A stretch of 64,000 nt of DNA from JBOZRQ01 sp050789255 (GTDB lineage: Bacteria; Bacillota; Sulfobacillia; Symbiobacteriales; Symbiobacteriaceae): assembly GCA_050789255.1 (NCBI GenBank), contig JBOZRQ010000061.1:1-64000 (forward strand), read 5' to 3'. Each line of letters begins with the position of its first letter. The stretch's first letter is position 1. Position numbers and translations under genes: made by a program. The notes beneath the pieces were generated by a model. It ran no database searches, was not told the DNA's origin, and was given only the letters and a program-made list of their open reading frames with translations. Positions 1 through 8,592 of this stretch are shown piece by piece.

Positions 1-2
1 CG

Positions 3-2900
3 GCGACGGTGAACCTGACGATCAACGGCGTCAACGATGCGCCGGTGGCACAGGCGGTGACGGCCACTACGAACGAGGATACGGCCAAGGTCATCACGTT
101 GACGGCAACCGACCCGGATAACGCTGCGCTGGCGTTTGCGATCGTAACGCCGCCTGCGAACGGCAGCCTGGGTCCGATTTCGGCACCGAGCTGCTCGACG
201 TCGGGTGGTCTGACGACCTGTACGGCGACGGTGACCTACACGCCGAACTCGAACTACTTCGGGGCCGACAGCTTCGTGTACAAGGCGAACGACAGCCTGG
301 TCGACAGCAACAACGCCACAGTGAATCTCACGATCACCGGTGCCAACGATGCGCCTCAGGCGCAGCCAGTGACCGTGACGACGGCCGAAGAGGCGGCGAC
401 GGTAATTACGCTGACGGCGACGGACGTGGACGGCGACAGCCTGACGTTCACCGTCGTGACGGGGCCCGGGAAGGGCACGTTGGGACCGATCTCGGCGCCG
501 AGCTGCACCGTGACGGGACTGACCTCCACCTGCACGGCGACGGTGACCTACACGCCGAGTCTCAACCTAAACGGCGCCGACAGCTTCACCTACCGTGTGA
601 ATGACGGTACAGTGAACAGCGCCAACGCCACTGTGAGCATCACCATCACCCCCGTTAACGACACGCCGGTGGCGCAGGCGGTGACGACCTCGACGAACGA
701 GGATATCGCCAAGGTGATCACGCTGACGGCAACGGACGTGGACGGCGACAGCCTGACGTTTGCAGTGGTGACTGGCCCCACCAACGGCACGCTGGGACCG
801 ATTTCGGCGCCGAGCTGCAGCGTGTCGGGCGGCACCTCAACCTGCACGGCCACAGTGACCTACACGCCTACAGGGGACTACTTCGGAGCGGACAGCTTCG
901 TGTACAAAGCCAACGACGGCGTGACGGACAGCAACAATGCCACCGTCTCCGTGACGATTGTCAGCGTCAACGATCCGCCCAAGTTCACAAAGGGTGCCGA
1001 CATTACGGTGAATGAGGATGCCGGTGCGAAGTCCTACTCTGGCTGGGCGACAGGGATTGCGCCGGGTCCGTCCAACGAGTCTTCGCAGACCGTCAGCTTC
1101 ACGCTGACCAACACGGACACTACTCTGTTCTCAGCTCAGCCGGCCTTGAGCCCGACTGGCGTCCTCACCTTCACTCCTGCGGCCAACGCTTACGGATCGG
1201 TGACGGTGACGGTGGTTGCTACAGACAGCCTAGGGGCGACAGCTTCTGCGACCTTCACGATCACCGTACTTCCTGTTAATGACCCGCCCACGGCAGCCGA
1301 CGACAGCACGTCGGTCATTAGCGGCAACTCTGTGATGGTGAACGTGCTGGCCAACGATAGCTTCGCTCCGGACATTGGTGAGACACTGTCGATCCAGTCA
1401 GTCGGCACTCCGGGCAACGGTACGGCTGTAGTGATCGGTACGATGGTGAAGTACACGCCGAACGGCGGCTTCTACGGACCGGATAGCTTCACGTATACCA
1501 TCAGCGATGGGAACGGCGGTACAGCGACCGCTACGGTTTCGGTGGCGGTCTCCGGTCAGCCGGTGATCACCGTGATCAACGGGAACGTGCCGTACACAGA
1601 CCGCCCGACGGTGACGGCTCGTATGCAGATGAGCGGCGGCGGCGTGGTGGGGCAGAGCATAGTCTTCACGACGTCTCTCGGGTCTTGCACGGCAACCACG
1701 ACAGCGCCTGACGGCGATGCCAGCTGCGTCATCAACGCTCAGAACACCAATGCGGCGGGCACGACCATCGCGGTGAGTGCCCAGTTCACCTCCGGTACGG
1801 CTTACCTGAACTCGGCCAGCGGCTCCGGGTCGCTCACCACCGTGACGGAGAGCGGAACCATTACCGGAGTCTGGAATCAGGCGGGTGCCAGCTCTAACTA
1901 CAAGATCACCGGCACCTACACCGAGCAGAATGACGGCTACGGGAACACGGTGGCACGCCCGATTACCTTCGTGTACCAAGTGCGCCCGAACTCGAGCTCG
2001 GGCTACACGACCTGTGCCACGTCCACCGTGACGTTGCCGGCTGTGCCGGCCGGCGGTACTGCGACGATTACAGACTCGCAGCAGAACTGCGGCAATGCAG
2101 GCAACGGGTACGAGTTCCTGGTCTCGATTCAGACCAACAACTACTACACGGCCACTCCCGTGGCCGGCACCTTCACGGGTGGCACTGGTGGCTCGGGAAC
2201 CTTCTCGGTGGTCAGTCCTACCGGCACTTCGGGCGGTACCACGACCCTATCTGCAGGCTTCGGCTCCGCGGCGATGAACGCGGCGCCGGTGCTGCTGGCG
2301 AGCATGACCAGCGACGCCTCGTTCTCCAAGATGAAGCTTCAGAGCAGTCTGGTCGCGGCGGGCGCCGGGAAGGGCAAGCCTGCGTTCCCGCCCGGCCTGG
2401 TGGGGCAGCCGATCGTCTTCTACGTGGACGGCCAGTTGGTCGGCGAGGCGCCCATTCAGGAGGACGGTTACGCCTATCTGCCGTACCGGATTGATAAGCC
2501 GGCGGGGCAGTACGTGGTGGAGGCGCTCTTCCGAGGTACTTCGACTCATGCCCCGGCAAGCGGAACCGGTGTGCTTACCGTGTTGGCCCGCAGGGCTGCC
2601 CTCCAGTATACCGGTGATAGTTCCGCTGCAGGCGGCAAGCTGAACCTGGCGGCCCGGGTCACGGACAGCGAGGGCGCCGCCGACCTGACCAGGGCGGGCA
2701 CCGTGCGGTTTACTGTGGTGGACAAGGCGACCGGCGGCATCGTTGGCGTTTACGAAGCCGCTGTGAGTGCAGATGGGGCCGCAGCCCAGGCGCTGGAAGG
2801 CCTGGCGGCCGGCGGATATGAAGTGACCGTGGAACTCGTTTCGCAGGGTTACTTCGTCGCTGATCCGGTGAAGGCTGATGTGACCGTCGCTCCGGAGTGA
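3..2900 (+). CDS. Large secreted Ig/cadherin-like repeat protein (3' part, start outside window)
   Basis: The reading frame is open to the left edge, so this is the C-terminal ~965 residues of a longer protein. It begins inside repeat units of the tandem-95/cadherin-like type, each carrying NDAP, NEDTA-like, YFGADSF-like and DSNNATV-like signatures plus a conserved Cys pair (APSC and TTC/STC). Three regular 104-residue units are followed by a diverged unit from VNDPP, a unit from NDPPTAADD, and then Ig-like modules to the end. No sortase motif, SLH domain or membrane anchor is visible at the C-terminus. Such proteins are exported surface or adhesion proteins; export is inferred because the N-terminus is not in the window. 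An intrinsic terminator follows directly. Function is unknown. Confidence 0.85.
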   Translation, partial: ATVNLTINGVNDAPVAQAVTATTNEDTAKVITLTATDPDNAALAFAIVTPPANGSLGPISAPSCSTSGGLTTCTATVTYTPNSNYFGADSFVYKANDSLVDSNNATVNLTITGANDAPQAQPVTVTTAEEAATVITLTATDVDGDSLTFTVVTGPGKGTLGPISAPSCTVTGLTSTCTATVTYTPSLNLNGADSFTYRVNDGTVNSANATVSITITPVNDTPVAQAVTTSTNEDIAKVITLTATDVDGDSLTFAVVTGPTNGTLGPISAPSCSVSGGTSTCTATVTYTPTGDYFGADSFVYKANDGVTDSNNATVSVTIVSVNDPPKFTKGADITVNEDAGAKSYSGWATGIAPGPSNESSQTVSFTLTNTDTTLFSAQPALSPTGVLTFTPAANAYGSVTVTVVATDSLGATASATFTITVLPVNDPPTAADDSTSVISGNSVMVNVLANDSFAPDIGETLSIQSVGTPGNGTAVVIGTMVKYTPNGGFYGPDSFTYTISDGNGGTATATVSVAVSGQPVITVINGNVPYTDRPTVTARMQMSGGGVVGQSIVFTTSLGSCTATTTAPDGDASCVINAQNTNAAGTTIAVSAQFTSGTAYLNSASGSGSLTTVTESGTITGVWNQAGASSNYKITGTYTEQNDGYGNTVARPITFVYQVRPNSSSGYTTCATSTVTLPAVPAGGTATITDSQQNCGNAGNGYEFLVSIQTNNYYTATPVAGTFTGGTGGSGTFSVVSPTGTSGGTTTLSAGFGSAAMNAAPVLLASMTSDASFSKMKLQSSLVAAGAGKGKPAFPPGLVGQPIVFYVDGQLVGEAPIQEDGYAYLPYRIDKPAGQYVVEALFRGTSTHAPASGTGVLTVLARRAALQYTGDSSAAGGKLNLAARVTDSEGAADLTRAGTVRFTVVDKATGGIVGVYEAAVSADGAAAQALEGLAAGGYEVTVELVSQGYFVADPVKADVTVAPE
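33..968 (+). repeat. Three tandem 312-bp coding repeats
   Basis: Units begin at 33, 345, 657, with a fourth diverged unit from 969. The spacing is exactly 312 bp (104 codons) each time, and each start reads AACGA(T/C)..CCG. The units remain strongly similar in DNA as well as protein, which suggests recent duplication or gene conversion. They may continue beyond the left edge. Confidence 0.85.
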
Positions 2901-2904
2901 TCCG

Positions 2905-2948
2905 AAGAAGCCCGAGTGCGGTCTGCACCGCATAACGGGCTTCTTTTT
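2905..2948 (+). terminator. Intrinsic terminator of the repeat-protein gene
   Basis: AAGAAGCCCG (2905-2914) pairs with CGGGCTTCTT (2936-2945), and a T run ends at 2948. It lies 4 bp after the stop codon. Confidence 0.9.
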
Positions 2949-2996
2949 GCGTTGGGCGCCAAAGGTTTTTACCGAATGGAAATGGAATACTACTGT

Positions 2997-3014
2997 TTGC
3001 CACCTGACTGGCAA
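2997..3014 (+). promoter_or_regulatory. Small inverted repeat touching the ribosome binding site
   Basis: TTGCCA (2997-3002) and TGGCAA (3009-3014) form a perfect six-pair stem. Its right arm includes the first two bases of the AAGGAGAG ribosome binding site (3013-3020) of the next gene. It could be an operator or a hairpin that affects initiation; this is inference. Confidence 0.35.
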
Positions 3015-3025
3015 GGAGAGGCTCG

Positions 3026-4165
3026 GTGTTGCAGAAGGCAGCTGTTATTTTCGAGGGAGGCCCCGCCCCACAGGATGACCTGCAGGAAACCCTGACGGGT
3101 CTTCGCCACGCGATTACGCTGGACACGGTGGAGAAGTACCTGGCTGCAGGCCTGGACCAGGTGGTTGTGGCCACGAACTTCCCCGCGCTTGCGCGGGCTG
3201 CTGAGCGGTTGGGCGCCCGGATTTATGACACCCGGGACGACGGGCCCTTCCACTTCGGCCGAACGTTGCAGCGAGTTGTCAGCGAGCTTGGTGCTGACGC
3301 TCTGTTGTACTGCAGTGGAGCCGCCCTTCCGCTGATCTCGCAAGCCGAGATTCAGTGGATCGTGGAGGCAATGTCTCAGCACTCCCCGTGCGTGGTGGTG
3401 AACAATCTCCAGTCGGTGGACCTGGTGGCGTGGAACCCGGCCCATTACATACAGCGCATTACCCCGCCGGACAACGACAATTTCCTGGGCTGGCTGCTTC
3501 GGGAGGCCGGTATGGAACGGATTTTGATACCCAACTCCGCCGGCATACACTTTGACCTGGATACCCCGACCGACTACCTGATCCTGTTGGTTTCCGGTCT
3601 CGGGGGGCCACGGGCGCGAGCTGCGGTGAAGGCGATTGATTGGCCAACCGACCGCCTCATGAAGGCGGCCGACGTTCTGGCCGCTGACCTTCCCGAGGTG
3701 GCGGCAATCGGGCGGGTGGGCACTCCGATCATTGATCACTTCAATCGATACCTGCGGGTCCGGCTGCGGATCTTCTCTGAGGAGCGTGGCATGAAGGCGC
3801 TCCGGAGGGAGGAGGAGGGGGCGGTCGTCTCCCTGGTGGCGGACATGATCGATGATCTCGGGCCGAAACGTTTCTTTAAGAGACTGGAGTCTATCTGTTC
3901 GGCGGTGTTCTTCGACACACGCGTGGTCTTCGCAAACCGCGGGCGCCGGGTGAGCGAGTGGGACCGGTTCCACTCCGACCTTGGCCAGGTGGAGAAGATT
4001 CACGACCCCTGGGTACGTTCCTTCACCGAGGCGGCCATGTCCAGCGAGATTCCCGTGGTGCTGGGGGGCCATTCGGTGGTGTCGGGCGGGCTTTGGGTGC
4101 TGGCAGACCGGGCCATTGCTGCCCGAGGCGGCCCGCGTTTGAGCCAAGCGAAGGGGTTTTCTTGA
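3026..4165 (+). CDS. MobA-like NTP transferase domain protein
   Basis: A 379-residue soluble protein. The N-terminal ~230 residues read like a nucleotidyltransferase (GT-A/MobA-like) fold: an initial strand AAVIFEGG, a region ITLDTVEKYLAAGLDQVVVATN, and near the end of the domain FDLDTPTDYLIL, which matches the D(L/I)DTP(E/T)D signature of MobA-type enzymes. The usual GxGxR nucleotide loop is degenerate (EGGPAPQDD). The C-terminal ~150 residues are not recognised. The GTG start is chosen for the AAGGAGAG site 5 bp upstream. The gene stands alone between two terminators and ends where the secA promoter begins. Substrate unknown. Confidence 0.7.
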   Translation: MLQKAAVIFEGGPAPQDDLQETLTGLRHAITLDTVEKYLAAGLDQVVVATNFPALARAAERLGARIYDTRDDGPFHFGRTLQRVVSELGADALLYCSGAALPLISQAEIQWIVEAMSQHSPCVVVNNLQSVDLVAWNPAHYIQRITPPDNDNFLGWLLREAGMERILIPNSAGIHFDLDTPTDYLILLVSGLGGPRARAAVKAIDWPTDRLMKAADVLAADLPEVAAIGRVGTPIIDHFNRYLRVRLRIFSEERGMKALRREEEGAVVSLVADMIDDLGPKRFFKRLESICSAVFFDTRVVFANRGRRVSEWDRFHSDLGQVEKIHDPWVRSFTEAAMSSEIPVVLGGHSVVSGGLWVLADRAIAARGGPRLSQAKGFS

Positions 4166-4190
4166 ACGTCGTGATCGAACATGCTAAAAT
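4162..4190 (+). promoter_or_regulatory. Probable sigma-A promoter for secA
   Basis: TTGAAC (4162-4167), a 17-bp spacer, and TAAAAT (4185-4190). It overlaps the stop codon of the upstream gene (4163-4165). The expected start of transcription is near 4197, giving a leader of about 110 nt. Confidence 0.65.
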
Positions 4191-4222
4191 ATCTCGGATA
4201 CGGGTCTCACTTCGAACCAAAT

Positions 4223-4259
4223 CCCGGTCGAGGTGCATCCTGATATCGACCGGGTTTTT
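4223..4259 (+). terminator. Terminator-like hairpin in the secA leader
   Basis: CCCGGTCGA (4223-4231) pairs perfectly with TCGACCGGG (4246-4254), followed by TTTTT (4255-4259). It lies after the putative secA promoter and before the secA ribosome binding site. It either ends the upstream gene's transcript or acts as an attenuator for secA. Confidence 0.75.
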
Positions 4260-4306
4260 CTATTGCGCCGGCACGTGCCTGGCAGCTTAATAAAGAAGGT
4301 GTAACC

Positions 4307-7030
4307 GTGGCACTGAAGTTCCTGACGAGCCTCTTCGGCAACTACAGTGAAAAGGTTGTCAACCGCCACCGCAAGACGGTGACGCTGATCAACAGCCTTG
4401 AGCCCGAGTTCCAGAAGCTCTCTGACGCCGACCTCGCCCACAAGACTGTGGAGTTTAGGCAGCGGCTGGCCAACGGCGAGACTTTGGAGCAGCTTTTGCC
4501 TGAGGCTTTTGCCACGGTCCGCGAGGCGGCCGTACGGGTCATCGGCAAGCGTCACTTTGACGTGCAGTTGATTGGCGGTATGGTTCTGCACGAGGGCAAT
4601 ATCGCCGAAATGAAGACCGGTGAAGGCAAGACGCAGACGGCCTCCCTCCCGTTGTATCTCAATGCGCTCACAGGCCGCGGCTGCCACCTGGTGACGGTAA
4701 ACGATTACCTCGCCCGCGTGGGTAAGGATGATATGGGCCGCATTTACAAATTCCTGGGTATGAGCACTGGCCTGATCGTGCATGGGCTTACCTCTGCACA
4801 GCGCCGCGAGGCTTACGCCTGTGATATTACCTACGGTACGAACAACGAGTTTGGCTTCGACTACCTGCGCGACAATATGGCGATGTACCCCAATGAGATG
4901 GTGCATCGTGAATTCCACTATGCCATCGTTGACGAGGCCGACTCGATTCTCATCGACGAAGCTCGTACGCCGCTGATTATTTCCGGACCTTCCGGGAAGC
5001 CGACGGAGCTGTACTATACCTTCGCTAAGCTGGTCGAGAAGCTGAAGAAGGACGAGGACTACATTGTCGAGGAGAAGGAGCGGCGGATTGCCCCGACCGA
5101 AGAGGGCATTGCGAAGGTGGAGAAGTGGCTCAATGTGGAGCACCTGTACGAGGGGCCCAACCAGGAGCTGGCTCACTACCTGAACAACGCCATCAAGGCG
5201 AAGGAACTCTTCCACGTCGACAAGGACTACATTGTCAAGGAAGGCGAGAAGGGCGAGCAGGAAGTCATCATCGTCGATGAATTCACCGGCCGCCTCATGT
5301 ACGGGCGCCGCTGGTCCGACGGCCTGCACCAGGCGGTTGAGGCCAAGGAAGGCGTGAAGATTGAGCAGGAGACCCAGACCCTCGCCACGGTTACCTTCCA
5401 GAACTTCTTCCGCATGTACAAGAAGCTGTCCGGCATGACCGGTACGGCGATGACGGAAGAGGAAGAGTTCCGGAAGATCTACAACCTGGACTCCATTGCC
5501 ATTCCCACCAACCGCCCGATGATTCGTAAGGATCACCCGGATGTGGTGTACAAGACGCTCAAGGCGAAGTTCAACGCCGTGGCTGACGACGTGGTCGAGC
5601 GGCACAAGCGGGGCCAGCCTGTGCTGGTTGGTACCGTGTCGATTGAGAAGTCGGAGTACCTGTCCAACCTGCTCACCCGGCGCGGCGTGAAGCACCAGGT
5701 GCTGAACGCCAAGCACCACGAGCGTGAAGCGGAGATCGTAGCTCAGGCAGGCCGGTTCAATGCGGTGACCATCGCAACGAACATGGCAGGTCGAGGTACC
5801 GACATTCTGCTTGGCGGCAACGCTGAGTTTATGGCCCGGGCCCGCATGCGCTCGGAGGGTATGGCTCACGAGCTGATTTCGGCCGCCACCGAGATTATTC
5901 CCGTGCAGGATCCCGAGGTGCTCGCCGCCCGTGATGTGTACCTGCAGTACCTCAAGGATTTTGAGGCGCAGTGCAAGGAAGAGGGCGACCGGGTGCGCGG
6001 CGCCGGCGGCCTGGCCGTTCTCGGTACGGAGCGACATGAGTCTCGCCGTATCGACAACCAGCTGCGTGGCCGTTCCGGCCGTCAGGGTGACCCCGGTGAA
6101 TCCCGGTTCTACGTGGCGCTGGAAGATGACCTGATGCGCCTCTTCGGCGGTGAGATGGTCTCCAACCTCATGGACAAGCTGGGCATCGAGGAAGATGTGC
6201 CGATCGACAGCCCGATCGTCTCCCGGGCGCTGGAGAACGCCCAGAAGAAGGTTGAGGCCCGGAACTTCGACATTCGTAAGCACGTGCTCAATTACGACGA
6301 CGTGATGAACCAGCAGCGTGAGCTGATTTATAAGCAGCGCCGTCGTGTGCTGGAGGGCGAGGATACGCGCCAGGTCGCCTTCGATGCCATTACTGCTATG
6401 AGTGAGCGGATGGTGGAAGAGGCTGTGCCGGAGGATGCCTACCTCGAGGAATGGGATCCGGATCTGCTGGTGGCCCTGGCCGAGGAGGCTGGCTTCCCGC
6501 AGGGCTCTGTGGACAAGGAGCGGCTCGTGGAGGCTCTCCGGGGTGTCCGTAAGGTCCCCGAGGGCAAGAAGAAGCTGGCTGAAGTCCTTGCCGAGATGGG
6601 AATCAAGGCATACGAGTCGAAGGAAGAGCGACTGAGCGTCGAGACCATGCGTTCGCTGGAGCGGTTCGTGCTGCTCCGATCCGTCGACGAGAAGTGGATG
6701 GATCACCTGGACGCGATGGACGACCTGCGTGAGGGCGTTGGCCTGCGGGCTTACGGCCAGAAGGATCCCCTGATCGAGTACAAGTTTGAGGCCATGGAGA
6801 TGTTCAACACCATGATCGCGGCGATTCAGTCCGAGACGGTGCGGCATCTCTTCCAGATCGAGCTTCAGCCGGTGCAGCAGGAGCGCCCCCGGGTGACCAT
6901 TGAGATGGGCAGCCAGGGCGCCGAGGTGAAGCAGCCTGCTCGCCACACCGAGAAGCAGGTCGGGCGTAACGATCCGTGCCCCTGCGGCTCGGGCAAGAAG
7001 TACAAGTTCTGCCACGGGCGCGATGCCTAG
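4307..7030 (+). CDS. secA: Preprotein translocase ATPase SecA
   Basis: A 907-residue SecA, the motor that drives unfolded preproteins through SecYEG at the membrane. Visible are the Walker A segment EMKTGEGKTQTA, the DEAD-type Walker B VDEADSILIDEARTPLI, the second helicase domain with TNMAGRGTDI and GRSGRQGDPG, and the C-terminal zinc motif CPCGSGKKYKFCHG. Length fits the family (about 800-900). The GTG start has AAGAAGGTG upstream (4293-4301). The gene has its own promoter-like sequence and is followed by a large bidirectional hairpin, so it is probably monocistronic. Confidence 0.98.
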   Translation: MALKFLTSLFGNYSEKVVNRHRKTVTLINSLEPEFQKLSDADLAHKTVEFRQRLANGETLEQLLPEAFATVREAAVRVIGKRHFDVQLIGGMVLHEGNIAEMKTGEGKTQTASLPLYLNALTGRGCHLVTVNDYLARVGKDDMGRIYKFLGMSTGLIVHGLTSAQRREAYACDITYGTNNEFGFDYLRDNMAMYPNEMVHREFHYAIVDEADSILIDEARTPLIISGPSGKPTELYYTFAKLVEKLKKDEDYIVEEKERRIAPTEEGIAKVEKWLNVEHLYEGPNQELAHYLNNAIKAKELFHVDKDYIVKEGEKGEQEVIIVDEFTGRLMYGRRWSDGLHQAVEAKEGVKIEQETQTLATVTFQNFFRMYKKLSGMTGTAMTEEEEFRKIYNLDSIAIPTNRPMIRKDHPDVVYKTLKAKFNAVADDVVERHKRGQPVLVGTVSIEKSEYLSNLLTRRGVKHQVLNAKHHEREAEIVAQAGRFNAVTIATNMAGRGTDILLGGNAEFMARARMRSEGMAHELISAATEIIPVQDPEVLAARDVYLQYLKDFEAQCKEEGDRVRGAGGLAVLGTERHESRRIDNQLRGRSGRQGDPGESRFYVALEDDLMRLFGGEMVSNLMDKLGIEEDVPIDSPIVSRALENAQKKVEARNFDIRKHVLNYDDVMNQQRELIYKQRRRVLEGEDTRQVAFDAITAMSERMVEEAVPEDAYLEEWDPDLLVALAEEAGFPQGSVDKERLVEALRGVRKVPEGKKKLAEVLAEMGIKAYESKEERLSVETMRSLERFVLLRSVDEKWMDHLDAMDDLREGVGLRAYGQKDPLIEYKFEAMEMFNTMIAAIQSETVRHLFQIELQPVQQERPRVTIEMGSQGAEVKQPARHTEKQVGRNDPCPCGSGKKYKFCHGRDA

Positions 7031-7040
7031 GCAAATAGAG

Positions 7041-7082
7041 AAGGGCCAGGGTATCGGTCGTATGACCGGCGCCCTGGCCCTT
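7041..7082. terminator. Long bidirectional terminator hairpin (copy 1)
   Basis: AAGGGCCAGGG (7041-7051) pairs with CCCTGGCCCTT (7072-7082), with an inner stem CGGTC/GACCG. It separates secA from the convergent PIG-L gene. A nearly identical hairpin lies at 17447-17488. Confidence 0.85.
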
Positions 7083-7085
7083 GGT

Positions 7086-7880
7086 CTACATCAGGTGATA
7101 AAGCCCTTCGGCATACCGGCAGCTACTGTTGCCGGCGCTGATTTCGGCCAGCAGCTCGAAGGCCTGGTCGGTCTCCAGTTCGTCCAGGTAGACCATTTGG
7201 CTTTGGTGTGCCTTGGCAGCCCGAAGCTTGTCGGGCATGACCGACGTGATGTCCACCAACACGTCCGGGTGGTTGGTGCCGTAGAAGTAGACCTGGGTCC
7301 CCGTGCAAAACTTTTTGCGGGCGAGGTCCATGACTGTGCGGCCGAGGGCTTTGTGGTCCCGGTTGGCCATGTCGGGGATCAGTTCCTTGGGGTCGAAGGC
7401 GAAGACGAGTTGCGGACGAATGGCGTCCCAGGCCCGGACGACGGCCGTTTCCAGCCGGGGGTCTTCAGGCAGGCCGAAGTCGGGCAGGCCCATGAAGGTG
7501 ATGGTGGTGTATCCCTGCAGGCGCCCGGCATGATGCTGTTCACGCCGGCGCTGGTCGGCGAGGTCGGTCCAGTTCCCTCGCTTTTCGCCGTCGGAGAGCA
7601 CCACGGCGTGGATTTGGCTGCCAGAGAGGGCCATACGTCGGAGGGTTCCGCCCGCAAAGAACTCCAGGTCGTCGGGGTGGGCTGTCAGAGCCAGGACTTT
7701 GCGCGGGGTCCGGACGAGGGATTCGCCCAGGGCCAGCGCGAGCCCGGGGTGGTCCGGCCGCATCATGTTGGCCGCCCAGTTTTTGAAGAACCTGCTACGC
7801 CCAGCCTCCAGCGCATTCTTGAAGACGCTGCGCTTGGCCTGCAGGGTCAGGTCGGGCCGGCCTTCAACGTGGACGCTCAC
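7086..7880 (-). CDS. PIG-L/LmbE family deacetylase (second of a pair)
   Basis: A 264-residue member of the PIG-L/LmbE zinc-dependent N-acetylglucosaminyl-type deacetylase family. The hallmark is VLALTAHPDDLEFFAGGTL (about residues 42-60), where the H and DD bind metal and catalyse. Further conserved parts are LSDGEKRGNW and the later NRDHKALGR, whose His is typical of the family. The GTG start has AGGGAGGGA upstream. It lies 13 bp after another PIG-L gene in the same leftward operon behind a response regulator. Known family substrates include GlcNAc-PI, mycothiol and bacillithiol precursors; the substrate here cannot be told. Confidence 0.88.
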   Translation of the reverse strand: MSVHVEGRPDLTLQAKRSVFKNALEAGRSRFFKNWAANMMRPDHPGLALALGESLVRTPRKVLALTAHPDDLEFFAGGTLRRMALSGSQIHAVVLSDGEKRGNWTDLADQRRREQHHAGRLQGYTTITFMGLPDFGLPEDPRLETAVVRAWDAIRPQLVFAFDPKELIPDMANRDHKALGRTVMDLARKKFCTGTQVYFYGTNHPDVLVDITSVMPDKLRAAKAHQSQMVYLDELETDQAFELLAEISAGNSSCRYAEGLYHLM

Positions 7881-7893
7881 GGAGATTCCCTCC

Positions 7894-8592
7894 CTAGATC
7901 AGGCGGTAGAGCCCCTCTGTGTACATGGCCGGCTGTTGGCTGCTGCTCAGCTGGCTGATGGTGCGGGACCACTTGTCAATGAGCCCGTCGGGCCCGACCA
8001 GCTGGCTGCGGTGCGCACGGATGGCATTGGTCTTCTCGTGGAGCACCTCGGTGATGTCGACCAGCACGTTCGGCTGGGGACTGCCGTAGAAGTAGACCCG
8101 CCCGCCTTGGAGGATACCTCGCCGGACACGGCCTAATACGGCGGCGCCCAGGGCGACGTGGTCCGGGTTGTTCAGGAACGGCAGGGGACCCTTGGGGTCA
8201 AAGGCCAGGACTACTTCCGGGTTGACCCGCCGCCACAGGTCATCCAACGCACTGTCCAGTTCGGGGCCGGGGCGGATTTGGCCGTCCGGCAAGTCCAGCT
8301 GAATCAGGCGGGCGCCGATGGTGGCCGCACCCTCTTCGGCCTCTTTGGTCCGGATTTCGGCGATGTTGGCGCGATTGGTGGCGCACTCGCCGCGGGAGAG
8401 CACCGCCATGGTCACGTCGCTTCCGTTCTCGGTGAGCAGTTTGAGGGTACCGCCAACGAAGTGCTCCAGGTCGTCGGGGTGCGGGCCGATCGCGAGCACA
8501 CGCCGGGGGCGGTTGAGGCAAAGCGAAGGACCGGGGTGAACCCCCCGGTCCTTTTCATTGTTCACCGCCCAGGAGTCTGCGGCGGCTGACAT
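7894..8592 (-). CDS. PIG-L/LmbE family deacetylase (first of a pair)
   Basis: A 232-residue PIG-L/LmbE deacetylase. The metal motif is GPHPDDLEHFVGGTL, followed by LSRGECATNR and NNPDHVALG. It is clearly paralogous to the next gene downstream (both also share YFYG..-PNVLVDIT/HPDVLVDIT and a YTEGLY/YAEGLY ending). Start uncertain: the ATG at 8592 overlaps the response regulator gene by 38 bp with a poor ribosome binding site. A GTG at 8565 overlaps it by only 11 bp, and either start leaves the domain complete. The overlap implies translational coupling with the regulator. Confidence 0.85.
   Translation of the reverse strand: MSAAADSWAVNNEKDRGVHPGPSLCLNRPRRVLAIGPHPDDLEHFVGGTLKLLTENGSDVTMAVLSRGECATNRANIAEIRTKEAEEGAATIGARLIQLDLPDGQIRPGPELDSALDDLWRRVNPEVVLAFDPKGPLPFLNNPDHVALGAAVLGRVRRGILQGGRVYFYGSPQPNVLVDITEVLHEKTNAIRAHRSQLVGPDGLIDKWSRTISQLSSSQQPAMYTEGLYRLI

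Noticed and set aside
4181..4243. 20-codon open frame (MLKYLGYGS...) in the secA leader as a regulatory leader peptide
   Set aside because: Its ATG overlaps the putative -10 box and there is no ribosome binding site, so a transcript from that promoter would lack the start codon.
4184..7015. 943-codon open frame on the minus strand opposite secA
   Set aside because: It is an antisense shadow of a high-GC gene; the protein is low-complexity (Leu/His/Gly/Arg-rich), and secA on the plus strand is unmistakable.
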